Below are positions 45,337-46,258 of a DNA stretch of 46,258 bases, piece after piece (within the stretch, counting starts at the first letter, position 1; every line of letters begins with the position of its first letter). The notes below the pieces were generated by a model, which worked only from the letters and a program-made list of their open reading frames with translations, did no database searches and had not been told where the DNA came from. Made by a program: the position numbers and the translations under genes. Source of the DNA: Heyndrickxia acidiproducens DSM 23148 (GTDB lineage: Bacteria > Bacillota > Bacilli > Bacillales > Bacillaceae_C); NCBI RefSeq assembly GCF_000374345.1, contig NZ_KB894000.1, forward strand, positions 1 through 46,258, written 5' to 3'.

Positions 45337-45798
45337 TCATTTATATTTTAAAGTGGTCAGCATAGACTTCAGTATTCTTGCACGCAACTCATCCCGTTCG
45401 GGCAGTTGGATATACAATACCGAGCGGTCCATTACACTTAGCATAATTTTAGCTTCCCTTTTGGAAATGACTTCTTCCTCAACCAACCGGAAAATGATAG
45501 CCTCTGCATTTGACTGTGAAATGACATTCCCGATGTGTATCAAAAGCTGGTCGATCAGTTCCGCATCACTTTCCGGTCTCACTTTTATAATCCGGATGTA
45601 ACCGCCCCCGCCCCTCTTACTTTCAACAATATACCCTTTTTCAACCGTAAACCTCGTATTAATCACATAATTTATTTGTGAAGGGACACATTGGAACCTG
45701 TCTGCGATTTCATTCCGCTTGATTTCCAATATCTCGGTTTCATTTAATTCTAAAATACGCTTCAAATAATTTTCAATAATGTCTGAAATATTTCTCAT
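45337..45798 (-). CDS. ctsR: Transcriptional repressor CtsR
   Basis: CtsR represses class III heat-shock genes (clpC operon, clpP, clpE) at low temperature by binding tandem heptads. I choose the ATG at 45798 (MRNISDIIENYLKRILELNE), seven bases after AGGAGG; this gives 153 residues, as in relatives. The winged helix-turn-helix has the glycine-rich wing RGGGGYIRI at residues 62-70, which senses heat; R62 is a known McsB target in related proteins. It autoregulates: its operator lies 20 bases upstream. Confidence 0.97.
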   Translation of the reverse strand: MRNISDIIENYLKRILELNETEILEIKRNEIADRFQCVPSQINYVINTRFTVEKGYIVESKRGGGGYIRIIKVRPESDAELIDQLLIHIGNVISQSNAEAIIFRLVEEEVISKREAKIMLSVMDRSVLYIQLPERDELRARILKSMLTTLKYK

Positions 45799-45818
45799 CA
45801 AAGCCACCTCCTGTTTAT

Positions 45819-45841
45819 TTTGACTTTGACTATATTTGACT
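45819..45841 (-). promoter_or_regulatory. CtsR operator, three heptads
   Basis: On the minus strand AGTCAAA (45835-45841), TAT, AGTCAAA (45825-45831) match the CtsR consensus of two heptads three bases apart. A further AGTCAAA (45819-45825) overlaps the second copy by one base. The site lies just downstream of the -10 and near the transcription start, fitting steric repression. Confidence 0.92.
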
Positions 45842-45844
45842 TTA

Positions 45845-45874
45845 ATTATACATGATATACTACGGAAAATGCAA
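45845..45874 (-). promoter_or_regulatory. Sigma-A promoter of the ctsR operon
   Basis: On the minus strand TTGCAT (45869-45874), 18 bases and TATAAT (45845-45850) sit directly ahead of the CtsR heptads. A TG directly abuts the -10, one base out of the extended -10 register. Confidence 0.75.
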
Positions 45875-46017
45875 CTAGGAAAACTGCCCACTTTTCAGTA
45901 TTTCTGTTTGTGGGGAGGATTAGACGTTTTTATTGTATTTTAGCAGATCTGGGTTATTATTTGTCCGGAAAAATGGGTGAGATGGGGAAAACGGGGACAT
46001 TCGAATATTTTACGCAT

Positions 46018-46047
46018 CAAAAAGGCCAGCTGAATCAGCTGGCCTTT
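46018..46047 (-). terminator. Intrinsic terminator after the 5S rRNA gene
   Basis: AAAGGCCAGCTGA and its inverse CAGCTGGCCTTT (46021-46047) form a strong stem with a short loop, followed on the minus strand by T residues. It lies four bases after the 5S gene and ends the rRNA operon. Confidence 0.92.
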
Positions 46048-46051
46048 GTTT

Positions 46052-46168
<117 letters not shown>

Positions 46169-46258
46169 CGTATTAAGTTGTAAAGGATGTATTCCTTCAA
46201 AACTGGATAGGAGAAAAACGGTAAAACCAAGAATTGCACTTCTAAACTGTCCAGCTCC
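46169..46258 (-). other. 23S-5S spacer of an rRNA operon
   Basis: These 90 bases have no gene. On the minus strand they contain CTATCCAGTTTTGAAGGAAT, a stretch typical of Bacillus rRNA spacers, so the region is most likely the 23S-5S spacer. The 23S gene itself is not visible. Confidence 0.6.

Overview
The window is a core-genome block of a low-GC Gram-positive bacterium of the family Bacillaceae. The gene order is nearly that of the Bacillus subtilis origin-proximal region: an rRNA operon end, ctsR-mcsA-mcsB-clpC-radA, yacL-ispD-ispF, gltX, cysE-cysS-mrnC-rlmB-yacP-sigH, rpmG-secE-nusG, rplK-rplA, rplJ-rplL, ybxB-rpoB-rpoC, rplGB-rpsL-rpsG-fusA-tuf, then the S10, spc and alpha ribosomal-protein clusters as far as the first codons of rpoA. 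Every recognised gene lies on the minus strand, so transcription runs from high to low coordinates. Protein lengths and sequences suggest a relative of Heyndrickxia (Weizmannia) coagulans. That is an impression from remembered sequences, not a search result.

Layout in transcription order (right to left). (1) 46258-46018: rRNA spacer, 5S rRNA and terminator. (2) 45874-41190: the ctsR heat-shock operon, with a sigma-A-like promoter next to three CtsR heptads, closed by a strong terminator after clpC. (3) 41110-36932: radA, then yacL, ispD and ispF (isoprenoid precursors). disA, expected between radA and yacL, is absent. (4) 36931-30585: gltX, a tRNA-Cys T-box leader controlling cysE-cysS and probably mrnC-rlmB-yacP, then sigH. 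(5) 30580-26815: rpmG-secE-nusG, rplKA and rplJL, each with its own promoter or leader, including a classic L10 leader. (6) 26755-18573: ybxB, rpoB and rpoC. (7) 18496-13658: rplGB-rpsL-rpsG-fusA-tuf. (8) 13592-1: the S10-spc-alpha supercluster, driven by two near-consensus tandem promoters. map and the small KOW gene usually between adk and infA are missing and replaced by about 600 bp with no convincing gene.

Together these genes build the ribosome, RNA polymerase and translation factors, process and modify RNA, export proteins (SecY, SecE), supply Cys and Glu for translation, make isoprenoid precursors, repair DNA (RadA) and manage protein quality control (CtsR/McsA/McsB/ClpC).

I found no mobile element with a recognisable transposase, no CRISPR array, no tRNA gene, and no clear new multi-gene system. 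The points worth attention are small: a probable one-base frameshift in the last codons of rplX, the two missing genes (map, disA), RNA structures in the nusG, rpoB, rpoC, rpsS, tuf and gltX leaders, and a possible 33-codon ORF ahead of yacL.
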